From the NCBI GenBank assembly GCA_965198025.1, contig OZ240237.1, positions 2,356,001-2,420,000 of the forward strand: a stretch of DNA of 64,000 nucleotides, in the 5' to 3' direction. The first letter of the stretch is position 1. Each line of letters starts with the position of its first letter. The translations under genes and the position numbers were made by a program. This stretch comes from CAYWWM01 sp965198025 (GTDB lineage: Bacteria > Acidobacteriota > Terriglobia > 2-12-FULL-54-10). The notes beneath the pieces were generated by a model that was not told where the DNA came from, did not search any database, and worked only from the letters and a program-made list of their open reading frames with translations. Below are positions 47,299 through 56,559 of this stretch, one piece after another.

Positions 47299-49068
47299 CT
47301 ATCGTCCGGCCGGAATGACGGGCACAATCAGTACCGAAGGCCGTTGTTCATCATGATAAATGGTATTGATGGCAGTGGTCCAAGGCGCTTGTTCATTATC
47401 AAACATAAACCGATTATGGTTTGGCAGCCAGCGGGGAAAGCTGCTGCTGGAAACCGTAAGCCGCAATCGGTGGCCTTTCTTGAAAACATTTCCAACCGGA
47501 TAGATGGGTATCGTGTACTTGTAAACACGGCCCGGAACAATCGCCGTAGGTTGCTCCAATGATTCTCTGCGGCTTGCACGGATAATATTTTGCCGCAGAA
47601 TTTGCGCATAACCATCGGTGTGAACGTCAATCAAAGTCACGACGAAATCGGTGTCGTCGGTTGATGAGGAGGCGTACAATTCGACCGTGCTCGGTCCGGC
47701 AATGGCAAGGTCTTCCAGCAGCGCAGGCGTCGTAAATGTCAGGCTTTGATTGTCCGCTGGGCGATGATCGCGTGCTCCCATGGGTTCGGTAAACAGATCG
47801 CCTCCAATGGAGAGGATTGGGTTGCGCGGATCGAATGTGTAGGTGTCCGGCTCGTCATTCGCAGGCGGTTCTTGTCTCAGCAAAGAGCCGTCACTCAATG
47901 AATCGGCGGAACCGCTCGACACCGATGACAAATAGAATTTAGTATCCACGGCATCATTTAAGGGAAACTCGTCAGCTGTAAGCCAGCGGTTCGATCCCAT
48001 CAAAAAGATGCGCACGCGCGGTTCGTCCATGATGCCGTTGTCCACGCCGCGCAGATGATAGTCAAACCAGCGCACCATCAATGCGGGATGGTTGATCTCT
48101 GCATCGGGCCCGAAATCCAAGTCGCCAATCTGGCGGTTGGAACCACCGTGAAGCCAAGCTCCGATGATCAGCTTGACGGAATCGCGCGCCAGCTCAGTAG
48201 CGGCTTTATTGCGAATGGCGTTGAACATCTCTGTTGCCGAATGAGGGTAACGATCATACCAGCCGCTCTTGTAATATACTGGCACTTGAAATTTATCGAC
48301 ATGTTCGATGGGAGCATACTGGCGCCAGAAATCGTTATAGACGGGATTCGCAAGCGTATCGGCCATGTTCTGGGATTGCCAGCTTTCCCAAAAGCCCTGA
48401 TTTCGCTCGATCCGCCGGACATGCCAGTTGAGCCAGTCCTGCGGTTCGTCTCCCCTCATATTCGTCGAAACCGGCCGAGCCGCTTCGTTGTAACCGAGAA
48501 ACCAATTCATTCCGGTCATTCCCAGCGCTCCGCCGCCGTATCGGTGAATAAACCAACTATGTGAAGAATCGTTGCAAAACATCGCCGTGAGATGAGGTGG
48601 TTGTGTGGGCGCCGTCATGTTTTGGTTGAAGCACGAATACGAGGTCCCAAAGGTGCCGACTTTGCCGGTGGACCAAGGCTGCGTTCCAGCCCATTCGATG
48701 GTGTCGTATCCGTCCTGGAGTCGGCCCCAACCCTCATCCCGGTATTGGTAGAAAGTTCCCGGCGAAGCGAATCGCCCGCGGACGTCTTGGATCAGTACGG
48801 CATAGCCGCGCTCAGCAAAGTAGGGAGCGCGTCTCCAATTGCAGTCATTCTTATCGTAAGGGGTCCGTTCAATGACGACGGGAAAAGGTCCCGTTCCCAT
48901 GGGAAGATACAAATCCGTAGCAAGTTCCAATCCATCGCGCATCGGAACTTGTACCTCGGTACAGGTATATTCAAACTGTGCTGGTCTTTCCTCGGGCCAC
49001 CCCCAACCGCATACCGGTTGCAACACCGGAATAAGAATCATTGCAAGGACCCACGATCGATGGAACAT
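47299..49068 (-). CDS. CocE/NonD family secreted hydrolase (X-Pro dipeptidyl-peptidase-like)
   Basis: 589 residues: a signal peptide (to about CGW), an alpha/beta hydrolase with the nucleophile elbow GTSYS (141-145, Ser 143), and a C-terminal jelly-roll (PF08530-type) with a TLIDVHTDGYAQ motif. The catalytic His is probable in GAWLHGG. Relatives cleave cocaine esters, glutaryl-7-ACA or X-Pro peptides; substrate here unknown. Its base composition and codon use are visibly more AT-rich than those of its neighbours (many AAT, TTA, AAA and GAT codons), so it may have been acquired horizontally. It sits directly next to tRNA-Pro. Confidence 0.88.
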   Translation of the reverse strand: MFHRSWVLAMILIPVLQPVCGWGWPEERPAQFEYTCTEVQVPMRDGLELATDLYLPMGTGPFPVVIERTPYDKNDCNWRRAPYFAERGYAVLIQDVRGRFASPGTFYQYRDEGWGRLQDGYDTIEWAGTQPWSTGKVGTFGTSYSCFNQNMTAPTQPPHLTAMFCNDSSHSWFIHRYGGGALGMTGMNWFLGYNEAARPVSTNMRGDEPQDWLNWHVRRIERNQGFWESWQSQNMADTLANPVYNDFWRQYAPIEHVDKFQVPVYYKSGWYDRYPHSATEMFNAIRNKAATELARDSVKLIIGAWLHGGSNRQIGDLDFGPDAEINHPALMVRWFDYHLRGVDNGIMDEPRVRIFLMGSNRWLTADEFPLNDAVDTKFYLSSVSSGSADSLSDGSLLRQEPPANDEPDTYTFDPRNPILSIGGDLFTEPMGARDHRPADNQSLTFTTPALLEDLAIAGPSTVELYASSSTDDTDFVVTLIDVHTDGYAQILRQNIIRASRRESLEQPTAIVPGRVYKYTIPIYPVGNVFKKGHRLRLTVSSSSFPRWLPNHNRFMFDNEQAPWTTAINTIYHDEQRPSVLIVPVIPAGR

Positions 49069-49103
49069 AGTACCTTCCAGGCAAAACGGAATATGGGTTC
49101 AAA

Positions 49104-49180
<77 letters not shown>

Positions 49181-49268
49181 ACTGAAATCGCTCTTTTGAT
49201 TCTAAACCACTTCCGAATATTGCAAAACTCCAGAACGCCCCCAAAAAGGGCCAAATACCCCTCGACCA

Positions 49269-49317
49269 TGACAAAACCGTGACAAAACCCCTCAATTTGG
49301 TCGCTCCGTGACAAAAC
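49269..49317 (+). repeat. Three TGACAAAAC direct repeats beside the integrase remnant
   Basis: Identical 9-mers at 49269-49277, 49280-49288 and 49309-49317. The first two are 11 bases apart and the third spans the integrase stop region. Such short iterons near an integrase gene can be arm-type or excisionase sites. Confidence 0.55.
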
Positions 49318-49490
49318 TCCGGTTGGCCTCGTTTGCCATCCGGTTCAGCTTTTGTAAAGCCTCACGCTTCATTTGCAGCTTCATTTGCGAATATTTCTTG
49401 AACACTCTCGCGTCCCTTGACGGAGAAGCTGGGTCACCCACTCGTCCGCCACTCCGCCGGCGCTCAACCGTGCCGCGTAGGTCGAGCGCA
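49292..49490 (-). pseudogene. C-terminal fragment of a tyrosine recombinase/integrase
   Basis: The minus strand encodes LRSTYAARLSAGGVADEWVTQLLRQG, then after a one-base deletion (the CAAGGGAC stretch lacks one G) DARVFKKYSQMKLQMKREALQKLNR to a TGA at 49292. This is the box II region of a tyrosine integrase (the Arg of H-x-x-R and the tail around the active Tyr in KKYSQ). The catalytic N-terminal part is missing. The fragment stops at about 49490, exactly where the IS6-type terminal repeat begins. It lies 110 bases from tRNA-Pro, a classic attachment target. Confidence 0.8.
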
Positions 49491-49543
49491 GAGGTTGTGT
49501 TGCTGCAACTTTGGCCGACGGCGGCTGGTAGCCTGAAGAGATC

Positions 49544-49718
49544 ATGAAGAAGGCAATCCGACCGGCGATCTGCAAGTGGAGACAAATCGAGCCCGAGCTG
49601 ATTCTTTGCGCTGTGCGCTGGTACCTTCGGTACTCGCTCTGGTTCCGCGATGTCGAAGAGCTTGCTCAGCGAGCGCGACCTGGAGGCGGACCACACGACA
49701 ACCCGGCGCTGGGTCAGG
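49544..49718 (+). pseudogene. IS6-family transposase, N-terminal fragment
   Basis: ATG 49544 begins MKKAIRPAICKWRQIEPELIL and AVRWYLRYSLWFRDVEEL, then after a one-base insertion SERDLEADHTTTRRWV. This is the IS6 helix-turn-helix region. The catalytic DDE core is absent because the sequence turns into the opposite-strand copy at about 49719. Confidence 0.8.
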
Positions 49719-50238
49719 TATTGACAGCCACGAATCTTCACCGGGTTCCGCCCCCGGAAGTTGAATCACCGTTCATTCCCATGCGCCGCAGGGCGCTATG
49801 GCTCGGCCGGTGGCCATCCAAGGTGATGCTGTGTGGCTCCCGATGATGCTTCAGTGCCTTGCGAAAGAATGCCTTCGCCGCCGCAATGCCGCGTGTTCGA
49901 CTCAGACAGAACTCCACGGTGTTGCCTTCTCCATCCACGGCGCGGTACAGATACATCAACTGGCCCCGCACCTTGATAAACGTTTCATCAACCCGCCAGC
50001 TCCCACCCACTGGTCGCTCGAATCGGCGCCAGCGCTTTTCGCGCGTGTCGGCATAGCGAACCACCCAACGTAAGATTGTGGAGTGCGAAATCGATAAACC
50101 CCGCTCACCTAAAATCGCGACCAGGTCTCGGTAACTCAGTTTGAAGCGAAAATACCAGCGAAGGCAGAGGAGAATGATGTCGTCTTCGAACCAACGCCCG
50201 GCAAATAGAAGATTCCGTTCAGTTTTGCGATGCGCCAT
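49719..50238 (-). pseudogene. IS6-family transposase, C-terminally truncated and frameshifted
   Basis: ATG 50238. It contains LRWYFRFKLSYRDLVAILGERGLS, the first catalytic region SWRVDETFIKVRGQLMYLYRAVD (Asp), the second ITLDGHRPSHSAL (Asp), and then a one-base deletion near 49765, after which the other frame reads FRGRNPVKIRGCQYL before meeting the inverted fragment. The third catalytic residue (Glu) and the C-terminus are missing, so the element is inactive. Confidence 0.82.
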
Positions 50239-50326
50239 AACCCATTATCGCCAAGTCCCTTCGCTGTCTGCACCAGAACCCCGGTCCATCGCCGGTCCGT
50301 CGATGGAGATCGAGGGCGCAACGTCA

Positions 50327-50491
50327 TGGCCGCAGGGAAGTCGAGCCGAGTCAACCGCCGGTACAAGGCGAAGTTCAGAACCCGGAACTGGACGGAGTAC
50401 GAGCGTGGCCTCAGGAGCCGTGATCGAGTGTCACATCCTCAACCGGATGGCCGAGCTCGGTAGGCCGAAATCCTGCGCCGTGGTGTCGTGA
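50327..50491 (+). pseudogene. Internally deleted IS5-type transposase remnant
   Basis: The frame from ATG 50327 starts MAAGKSSRVNRRYKAKFRTR, followed by NWTEYERGLRSR, the N-terminus of IS5-family transposases. Directly afterwards another frame reads VIECHILNRMAELGRPKSCAV to a TGA at 50491, the family's C-terminus. The whole catalytic middle has been lost, leaving a miniature derivative of about 165 bases. Confidence 0.65.
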
Positions 50492-50821
50492 ACGAGGGGT
50501 TGGGAAAGCGGCCCACTCGCGCCGGGATGGAACCGCGCAACAGCTCCCATTTTCTATGCTCTCTTGTGGAGAAAGTCTGATACCCTTGTGCGCATAGAGC
50601 TCTGGGCGGAATCGTGTTGGATGCGTTGAAGAGACAGCACTCTTCATTGTCGGCAACTTGGTTCACGAAATGGCTATTACTGGACAAATCGAGGGTATGT
50701 GCCCGTTCGTTTTCGACCACTGCATAGCTTCAAAGAGGGTTTTTATCCAACGGCGTTTCTGCAACACACCCGAAACTCGTCGTCTACAAACATCCGCGAT
50801 TACTCAAGCAAAGGGGGCGAA
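50492..50821. other. Region between IS remnants and the intact TonB receptor
   Basis: No supported gene. It probably contains the promoter of the receptor at 50822; I could not find a clear -35/-10 pair. An AAGGGGGCG site at about 50811-50819 is the ribosome-binding site of the receptor. Confidence 0.4.
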
Positions 50822-53800
50822 ATGTTTGGATCAAGACTAGTGTGGAAGATTTTTAGTTTTGCAGTTCTGGCAGCCCTACTGGGGACACAGGGCCACGGCC
50901 AAACGACAACCGGCTCGATCCTGGGGACCGTGTCCGATGAAACCGGGGGCATAGTCCCCGGAGCGGCGGTTACGGTATTCAATTCGGACACAGGCGGCAC
51001 CCGGTCCATGGAGACCGACGCGCAGGGACGCTACCGGGCGACGAACCTGACCCTCGGGGGCTACGAGGTGAGCGTGGCGCTGGCAGGCTTCCGGACGTCC
51101 GTGCGCAGCGGAATCACTTTGACCGTGGGCGCCGAAGTGGTAGTGGACCTGACGCTCAGCATCGGCGCCGTCAGCGAACGGGTCGAGGTAACGGCGGAAG
51201 CTCCGTTGGTGCAAACCACCGGCTCGACGGTCTCCGGCCTGGTAGACACCCAACAGATTCAGGACCTCCCGCTCAACGGCAGGAGTTTCGAAGGCCTGGC
51301 CCTCTTGCAGGATGGGGTGACTCCCTTTTATCGGGGCACCCAAAGCACAGAGAGCGGCGCCGGCTTCAAATTTTCCGTGAGCGGAAGCCGCGCGAATGCC
51401 AACAGCTTCCTGCTCGATGGAACGATCATCAACGATGCCCAGAACTTCAGTCCCGGCAGCGCGGCCAACGTGATGCTCGGGGTGGAAACTCTGCGGGAAT
51501 TCCGGGTGTTGACGAGCACCTATAGCGCCGAATATGGACGCCATATGGGCGGCGTGGTCAATGCCGTCACCAAATCCGGCACCAACGCCTTCCATGGAAA
51601 CTTGTTCTATTTCCACCGGAACGACAATTTGGATGCGAACAACTTCTTCCTCAACAAGGGCAACCAACCGAAACCGGAATTCAAGCGCAACCAGTTCGGC
51701 GCTTCGGGGGGAGGGCCCATCGTAACGGACCGGACGCACTTCTTCACCGGCTTTGAAGGGCTGCGGGAACGCAAGGGTTTTGTCGCGACGGGCCGCGTGC
51801 CGATCGCGTCAGCCCGGAACGGGCTTGTGTATAACGCGGACGGAGTGCTGACGGACATCGGCGTCGATCCCGCCATCCAGCCGTATATCAACCTGTTTCC
51901 GGTGCCCAACGGCCCTCAGTTGACGCCGACGTCCAACGTTGCCGACCACTTCACCGCCCCAGGGAAGCCGACAAACGAAGACTTCTTCGTCATTAAGTTC
52001 GACCATCGGTTCGGTGACAACCATTCGATGTTCGGGCGCTACACCATCAGCGACAGTGACACGTCCGATCCAAACAACAATCACGTTCATACGCTCAATC
52101 GGATCGCCCGCAACCAGTATGTCACCGTGGAGGAGACTTCGGCCTTTTCGCCGACTGTCGTCAACGTGGTCCGCGCCAGCGTGGCCCGCAGTTTCTCCGA
52201 CTCCATCAACACACTATTGTTCGACAACTCCGACGCGCTGAAATTCCTCCCAGCTCAACAGTTCGGCGAGATCGTCTTTGCCCAGGACAGCGTGGAAGAT
52301 TTTGGGAACGTGACCAGCCAGCCTCAACTTTGGGGCCGGACCGTCTGGCAGCTCTCCGACGATGTCACCTTCTTCAAAGGAGGCCATACGTTCAAGGCGG
52401 GCTTCATGTTCGATCGCATCCAGGAAAACACAACCAAGCACCGGCAGTTTGGCGGAGGCTGGGAGTTCAATTCCGTGGCGAGCTTTCTGGCAAATGAACC
52501 CCTGGAGTTTTCATTCCCGCCCGCTTTCAACGATCCGCATCGCGGGTGGCGGCAGAGCATATTCGGGGCTTACATTCAGGATGATTTCCAGCTCCGGCCG
52601 AACCTGACGCTCAATTGGGGCTTGCGCTGGGAGATGGCCACCGTCCCCACCGAACAACATGGAAGACTTGCCAATTACCCGGACCCGGTAAACGATTTTG
52701 CTGACGCGCCGCATATCGGCAACCCCTGGTACGACGGCGGGGAAAAAGACTTCGGCCCTCGCCTGGGCTTCGCCTGGGATCCTTCCTCGAATGGCACGAC
52801 CTCCATCCGGGGCGGTTTCGGCGTTTATTTCGACCACATTTCCGGCTTGCCCTACAACCGCGCCACTGCCCGGGTCTTTCCGTTTCATGGGAGCGCAACC
52901 TTCGATGATGAAGACGTATTAGCGGGTCAGTTTCCGCGCCTCGACCTGTCATTGACCTCGGAGCCCGATCCGTTCCGGTTCACGAACTATTCGCTCGCCC
53001 CGCAGATGAAAGACCCGACCAAGGTCAATTGGACCTTCTCCGTCCAGAGGGAAGTCGCCCGGGAAACGGTCGTGACCGCCACCTATTCCGGATCGCAGTC
53101 CTCTCACCTGCCCGCCCGCACCAACGGCAACTCGGCCCCCGTCGAGTTCGACTCTGCCGGGCAGCCCTTCATTCGCCACGCGAACTTCCGAGGCAGAGGA
53201 ATCGAAGCGCCGCGCAGCAACGCCCAGCGGGTGAACCCCAACCTGGGCCAGCTCAGCGTCTACATCTTCAACTCGGGGCTCTCGAACTATCACGGGCTGC
53301 AGTTAGGCCTGCGGCGGCGCCTGGCACAGGGATTTCAAGCGCAACTCTCCTACACCTGGTCCAAGGCAATGTCGACTTCCGACGGCGCATTGGGCAGAAC
53401 CGTGGACTCCCTCTCCGGGGTCGATGCCTCAATGATCCCGTATGACCTGTCGACTGACACGGGCCTGTCCCTGTTCGACATGCGCAACTCCTTCACCGCG
53501 AACTTCACCTACGAGTTGCCGTTCGGCCAGGGTACCACGGGCCTTTCGCGGGCGGTGGTAGCCGGCTGGTCCCTCCGCAGCATTGTGAGCCTGCAAGACG
53601 GCATGCCGATGAACATCAGGCTGCGATTCGATCGGACCCGATCCAGAGTAAGCGGGGGAGGGCGGACGGACCGTCCCAATCTGAGACCCGGCGCAAGCAA
53701 CAATCCAATCCTCGATTCCAGAGACCCGGATGCGTACTACGATCCGAACGTGTTTATGCTGGCGCCCATCGTCACATCGGAGGATGGGACCTTTGCGAGA

Positions 53801-54073
53801 GCCTACTTCGGGAACCTGGCCCGCAACTCCGTGATTGCTCCCGGGTTTGTGAACTTCGATTTTTCCATTGTGAAAAATACCTCGATTTCCGAGACCACCA
53901 ACCTGCAGTTCCGCGCGGAGTTCTTCAACTTGTTCAACCGGGCCAACTTTGGCTTGCCCGACCCGTACCCGTTTCGGAACAACAGCGGAGCAATCAATCC
54001 TTCGTCCGGGAGAATCACAAGGACCGTGAATGATCCCCGCGATATCCAGTTCGGGCTGAAGTACATTTTCTAA
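50822..54073 (+). CDS. Oar-type TonB-dependent receptor (intact)
   Basis: 1,083 residues from ATG 50822 (an open frame extends 41 codons upstream without support). The signal peptide ends near GHGQ. The carboxypeptidase-regulatory-like domain reads GSILGTVSDETGGIVPGAAV. The plug region reads QDLPLNGRSFEGLALLQDG, SVSGSRANANSFLLDGT and NAVTKSGTNAFHG. The 22-strand-type barrel ends in the outer-membrane signal FGLKYIF. Its ligand cannot be told. Oar-type receptors in Acidobacteria and Myxobacteria are linked to uptake of large sugars or peptides, and to colicin-like import in Myxococcus. Ends 35 bases before a strong terminator. Confidence 0.93.
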   Translation: MFGSRLVWKIFSFAVLAALLGTQGHGQTTTGSILGTVSDETGGIVPGAAVTVFNSDTGGTRSMETDAQGRYRATNLTLGGYEVSVALAGFRTSVRSGITLTVGAEVVVDLTLSIGAVSERVEVTAEAPLVQTTGSTVSGLVDTQQIQDLPLNGRSFEGLALLQDGVTPFYRGTQSTESGAGFKFSVSGSRANANSFLLDGTIINDAQNFSPGSAANVMLGVETLREFRVLTSTYSAEYGRHMGGVVNAVTKSGTNAFHGNLFYFHRNDNLDANNFFLNKGNQPKPEFKRNQFGASGGGPIVTDRTHFFTGFEGLRERKGFVATGRVPIASARNGLVYNADGVLTDIGVDPAIQPYINLFPVPNGPQLTPTSNVADHFTAPGKPTNEDFFVIKFDHRFGDNHSMFGRYTISDSDTSDPNNNHVHTLNRIARNQYVTVEETSAFSPTVVNVVRASVARSFSDSINTLLFDNSDALKFLPAQQFGEIVFAQDSVEDFGNVTSQPQLWGRTVWQLSDDVTFFKGGHTFKAGFMFDRIQENTTKHRQFGGGWEFNSVASFLANEPLEFSFPPAFNDPHRGWRQSIFGAYIQDDFQLRPNLTLNWGLRWEMATVPTEQHGRLANYPDPVNDFADAPHIGNPWYDGGEKDFGPRLGFAWDPSSNGTTSIRGGFGVYFDHISGLPYNRATARVFPFHGSATFDDEDVLAGQFPRLDLSLTSEPDPFRFTNYSLAPQMKDPTKVNWTFSVQREVARETVVTATYSGSQSSHLPARTNGNSAPVEFDSAGQPFIRHANFRGRGIEAPRSNAQRVNPNLGQLSVYIFNSGLSNYHGLQLGLRRRLAQGFQAQLSYTWSKAMSTSDGALGRTVDSLSGVDASMIPYDLSTDTGLSLFDMRNSFTANFTYELPFGQGTTGLSRAVVAGWSLRSIVSLQDGMPMNIRLRFDRTRSRVSGGGRTDRPNLRPGASNNPILDSRDPDAYYDPNVFMLAPIVTSEDGTFARAYFGNLARNSVIAPGFVNFDFSIVKNTSISETTNLQFRAEFFNLFNRANFGLPDPYPFRNNSGAINPSSGRITRTVNDPRDIQFGLKYIF

Positions 54074-54107
54074 TGTTGCTCTAACTGACTGCAACCGGGG
54101 CCAGCAT

Positions 54108-54142
54108 GGGGATAGACGCAACCGTCTGTCCCCGTTTTTTTT
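54108..54142 (+). terminator. Rho-independent terminator of the TonB receptor
   Basis: GGGGATAGACG (54108-54118), loop CAAC, CGTCTGTCCCC (54123-54133) with one G-U pair, then G and eight T (54135-54142). Confidence 0.92.
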
Positions 54143-54463
54143 ATGCACCCGGACCCATACCGCGAAAAGCGCCTGCAAGTCGTTGAAGATCTAGAGTTGC
54201 TGCAACTTCTCGAGGATCACATGGATGTGGCTGAGGCACGTCGCCGAATAAGAGAGCCAGCCGACAAGGTTAGCTTGGAAGATTTGCGGAACGGATCGTT
54301 CCTGGAAGACAGGTCGACTCGGCGAAACCCAGAGAGGGCCTCTAGCCTGAGTGAACAAGATAAAGGCCCTCCGTTATATTTCTTCCCGCCACTTCTTACG
54401 TTTCCGCAAGGGAAGGGCAGGGGGGCTATTTTTCCTTCACCTCAACCTTGGCGATTCGGTTGA
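54143..54463 (+). CDS. Possible small antitoxin-like protein (uncertain)
   Basis: The frame starts immediately after the terminator's T-run with ATG 54143 and no ribosome-binding site. The first 60 residues (KRLQVVEDLELLQLLEDHMD, then DKVSLEDLR) resemble small Phd/RelB-like antitoxins, while the last 40 look non-coding and run into the opposite gene. No toxin is adjacent. Probably a decayed remnant; listed because the first part has protein-like character. Confidence 0.25.
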   Translation: MHPDPYREKRLQVVEDLELLQLLEDHMDVAEARRRIREPADKVSLEDLRNGSFLEDRSTRRNPERASSLSEQDKGPPLYFFPPLLTFPQGKGRGAIFPSPQPWRFG

Positions 54464-55724
54464 GACCGCTTTCGGCCATCCACAGATTGCCTGTGGGGTC
54501 GTGCGTCATAAACCGCACGGTCCCACCGCCGGAGGGAATCTCCCACGACTGGAACTGCTCCGTGTTCGGATCAAACCGCACAACCGTATTCGGAGACACG
54601 CCGGTTTCGCTGTACCACACGACGTCTCCCACCGCGGTCATTCCGTAGGGGCGTGACGTCGGCCCGCTCGGAGACGGATATTCCTTGAACCGGCCTGTCT
54701 TCGGGTCGAACCTCCCCAAAACGCCCCGGCCATCGTCGCCGTACCAGATCATGTCATCGGGAGTCACCGCAATGCGCCGCGGACGGGCGTCCTCGTACGG
54801 GATCACGTGTTCGGTAATCTGCATCGTTTCCGGATCGACGCTGCCCAGGCGGTTGCTGCGCCAGTTGGCGAAATAGGGAACCCCGTTCGAATTGATCACG
54901 ATGCCGTAGGGGTCCATCCGCCCGCTGCTCGGCATGGCGGCTATCTGAATCTCGCCCGTCTTCGGATCGAGTCTTCCCACGCGGTTGGACTGCTGCATGG
55001 TGAACCACAGGAATCCCTTCTGGTCGAAGATGGGAGTGTGGGGGTCCAGCGTGCGTTCGCCCGACGGAATGCGCCGGCCCACATTCGGAGGAGGATCCGG
55101 CATGTGGTATTCGGTGATCTCTCCGCTCTTCGGGTCCAGCTTCCCGACGTACCCGCCATGCATCCCCGTGAACCAGATATTGTTGTCCTTGTCGGCTACC
55201 AGCCCGTGCGGCACCGAATTCGGTGTTTTCAAGGTGTATTCCTTGAACTGCTGCGTCTGGGGGTCAAACCTCCCCAGCAGGTTGCCCGTCGGCCCCGTCC
55301 ACCACACCGACCCGTCCGGCGCTACGAGCGGATCGTGAGCCCCTGCCTTGGTCGGCGTGTCCCATTCGTGGATGGAAATCTCCACGTTCCCCGGTATCAC
55401 CACCGGGCGCGGCTTCGCCGGCCCATTAAAATTGGAAGCCAGATAGTCAATCACCACCGGAATTTCGTCTTCCGTGAGAGGCGCTCCCATATTCGCCATC
55501 AACGTGACCACGGCTTCCCAGTCTTCCCGGGCATGCTTGAAGGCAACTACCCGTTCTAGGTCGTGGCACGATTGGCATGTGCGTTCTACGGCCTCCTTGC
55601 CGTTCCCGGCAGGCAATTCCTGAGCTTGGGCCGGAAGCGCGCAGGCAACCACGGCTGCTGCCAGCATCAACACCTTCCCGTTTCTGCTCGAATCACGTCC
55701 CTTGCCATCATCGACTCCGTTCAT
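54426..55724 (-). CDS. Exported cytochrome c / beta-propeller protein (streptogramin lyase-like), second copy
   Basis: 432 residues. A signal peptide (to about AQAQ) is followed by a short cytochrome c-like segment with CQSCH (Cys 50, Cys 53, His 54) and its helix, then a propeller with blades of the type DPKTGEIxxxxMP and VTPDDMIWYGDDGRG (about 120-430), the COG4257/Vgb-like fold. Unlike the protein at 19067 it lacks the carboxypeptidase-regulatory domain. AGGAGG precedes ATG 55724. The dispersed repeat lies directly upstream. Probably a surface redox or sensory protein. Confidence 0.83.
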   Translation of the reverse strand: MNGVDDGKGRDSSRNGKVLMLAAAVVACALPAQAQELPAGNGKEAVERTCQSCHDLERVVAFKHAREDWEAVVTLMANMGAPLTEDEIPVVIDYLASNFNGPAKPRPVVIPGNVEISIHEWDTPTKAGAHDPLVAPDGSVWWTGPTGNLLGRFDPQTQQFKEYTLKTPNSVPHGLVADKDNNIWFTGMHGGYVGKLDPKSGEITEYHMPDPPPNVGRRIPSGERTLDPHTPIFDQKGFLWFTMQQSNRVGRLDPKTGEIQIAAMPSSGRMDPYGIVINSNGVPYFANWRSNRLGSVDPETMQITEHVIPYEDARPRRIAVTPDDMIWYGDDGRGVLGRFDPKTGRFKEYPSPSGPTSRPYGMTAVGDVVWYSETGVSPNTVVRFDPNTEQFQSWEIPSGGGTVRFMTHDPTGNLWMAESGLNRIAKVEVKEK

Positions 55725-55747
55725 TACATTCCTCCTATATGATTTCT

Positions 55748-55953
55748 GCCGGGATTTCCCTTTTAGCCTTCCGGCGGTTAGAACTATACATCCATCTGCG
55801 TCCCGCCGAGTACGATTGTTTCTCCGAGAGGGCCATCGGCTCAGAACCGCCCTTCCTGAAGTCCTCGCGACCCGCTGCCACCACTCCCGAAGCCGGATTC
55901 CTCGGACACCGCTGCGCGCCGAAGCATTGGGGGGGCGAGTTCTCTGTCGTCAC
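55748..55953 (-). repeat. Dispersed 5' repeat, copy A
   Basis: About 206 bases directly upstream of the cytochrome/propeller gene. On the minus strand it ends in GCCGGAAGGC...TCCCGGC, an inverted pair around an A-rich centre. It shares most of its length with the copy at 59792, including CGAAGCCGGATTCCT and GAGTTCTCTGTCGTCAC (plus strand). A TATAGT box lies before the hairpin on the minus strand. The remainder of 55954-56082 has no gene. Confidence 0.75.
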
Positions 55954-56082
55954 AACGAGCAACTTCATCCGGCCGGAAGCGACAACGCCACAATCCGCCC
56001 TGGCATGGCGACGTTGTAAGGTTGGCGAGACGGGAACCGCTTTCCGTTGCCGCCTTCGGCAACCCAAGTTAAAATAGGTGCT

Positions 56083-56559
56083 ATGTTACGCGATCCAAGC
56101 CTCATTCCGCTTTCTCATCAGCATCAGCACGGCTTGGCGCTCACCGTGCTAATCGAGCGCGGGCTCAAAGCGGACTCATCCGCGGAGAAGGCCGGACAAT
56201 TGGCCGAAAAAGTTGCGTCCCTGGCACAAGTGGAACTGCTGGGCCATTTCAAGGTGGAAGAGGATGTGTTGTTTCCCGCCGTCCGGCAAGCACTCGATTC
56301 AACATCTCTCCTGGACGAGTTGGTTGCGCAGCATCGGGAGTTGGCAATCCTCATAGGCCGCATTGCTGGGTCATCCGGCGCGGAGCGTGTGGGTCTGCTC
56401 AGAGAGTTCGGAGAGCTTCTCGGTAATCATATTCGGACCGAAGAACGCCAGCTCTTTCAGGAGATCCAAGCGAAGCTGCCGGCCAACGAGCTGGGAAAGC
56501 TGGGCCGGGAGATCGATGCGGCCGTGAAAAAACTGTGTCCGGCATCCAGCCCGCTTTAG
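56083..56559 (+). CDS. Hemerythrin HHE cation-binding domain protein
   Basis: 158 residues. His 12, 14 and 16 at the start (LSHQHQHG), GHFKVEEDVLFPAV, AQHRELAIL and NHIRTEERQLFQ together give the His/Glu ligands of a hemerythrin-like di-iron four-helix bundle. Such proteins bind O2 or NO, or store iron. ATG 56083 has a weak GGTG site upstream; in-frame codons further upstream lack the motif. It is convergent with the DinB gene, and 56560-56675 is empty. Confidence 0.88.
   Translation: MLRDPSLIPLSHQHQHGLALTVLIERGLKADSSAEKAGQLAEKVASLAQVELLGHFKVEEDVLFPAVRQALDSTSLLDELVAQHRELAILIGRIAGSSGAERVGLLREFGELLGNHIRTEERQLFQEIQAKLPANELGKLGREIDAAVKKLCPASSPL

Larger units (their letters stand above)
49493..50280. 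mobile_element. Composite of two head-to-head IS6-family insertion sequence fragments
   Basis: The left edge reads GGTTGTGTTGCTGCAACTTT from 49493. The right edge, read on the minus strand from 50280, is GGTTCTGGTGCAGACAGCG. Both resemble the IS6-family terminal repeat (GGTTCTGTTGCAAA type) and face inward. Between them are the start of a plus-strand transposase gene and most of a minus-strand one, joined at about 49719. The unit interrupts the integrase gene. Confidence 0.75.

Noticed and set aside
49292..49741. 149-codon frame as one protein
   Set aside because: It is a chance fusion of IS6 sequence read backwards and the integrase tail in one frame.
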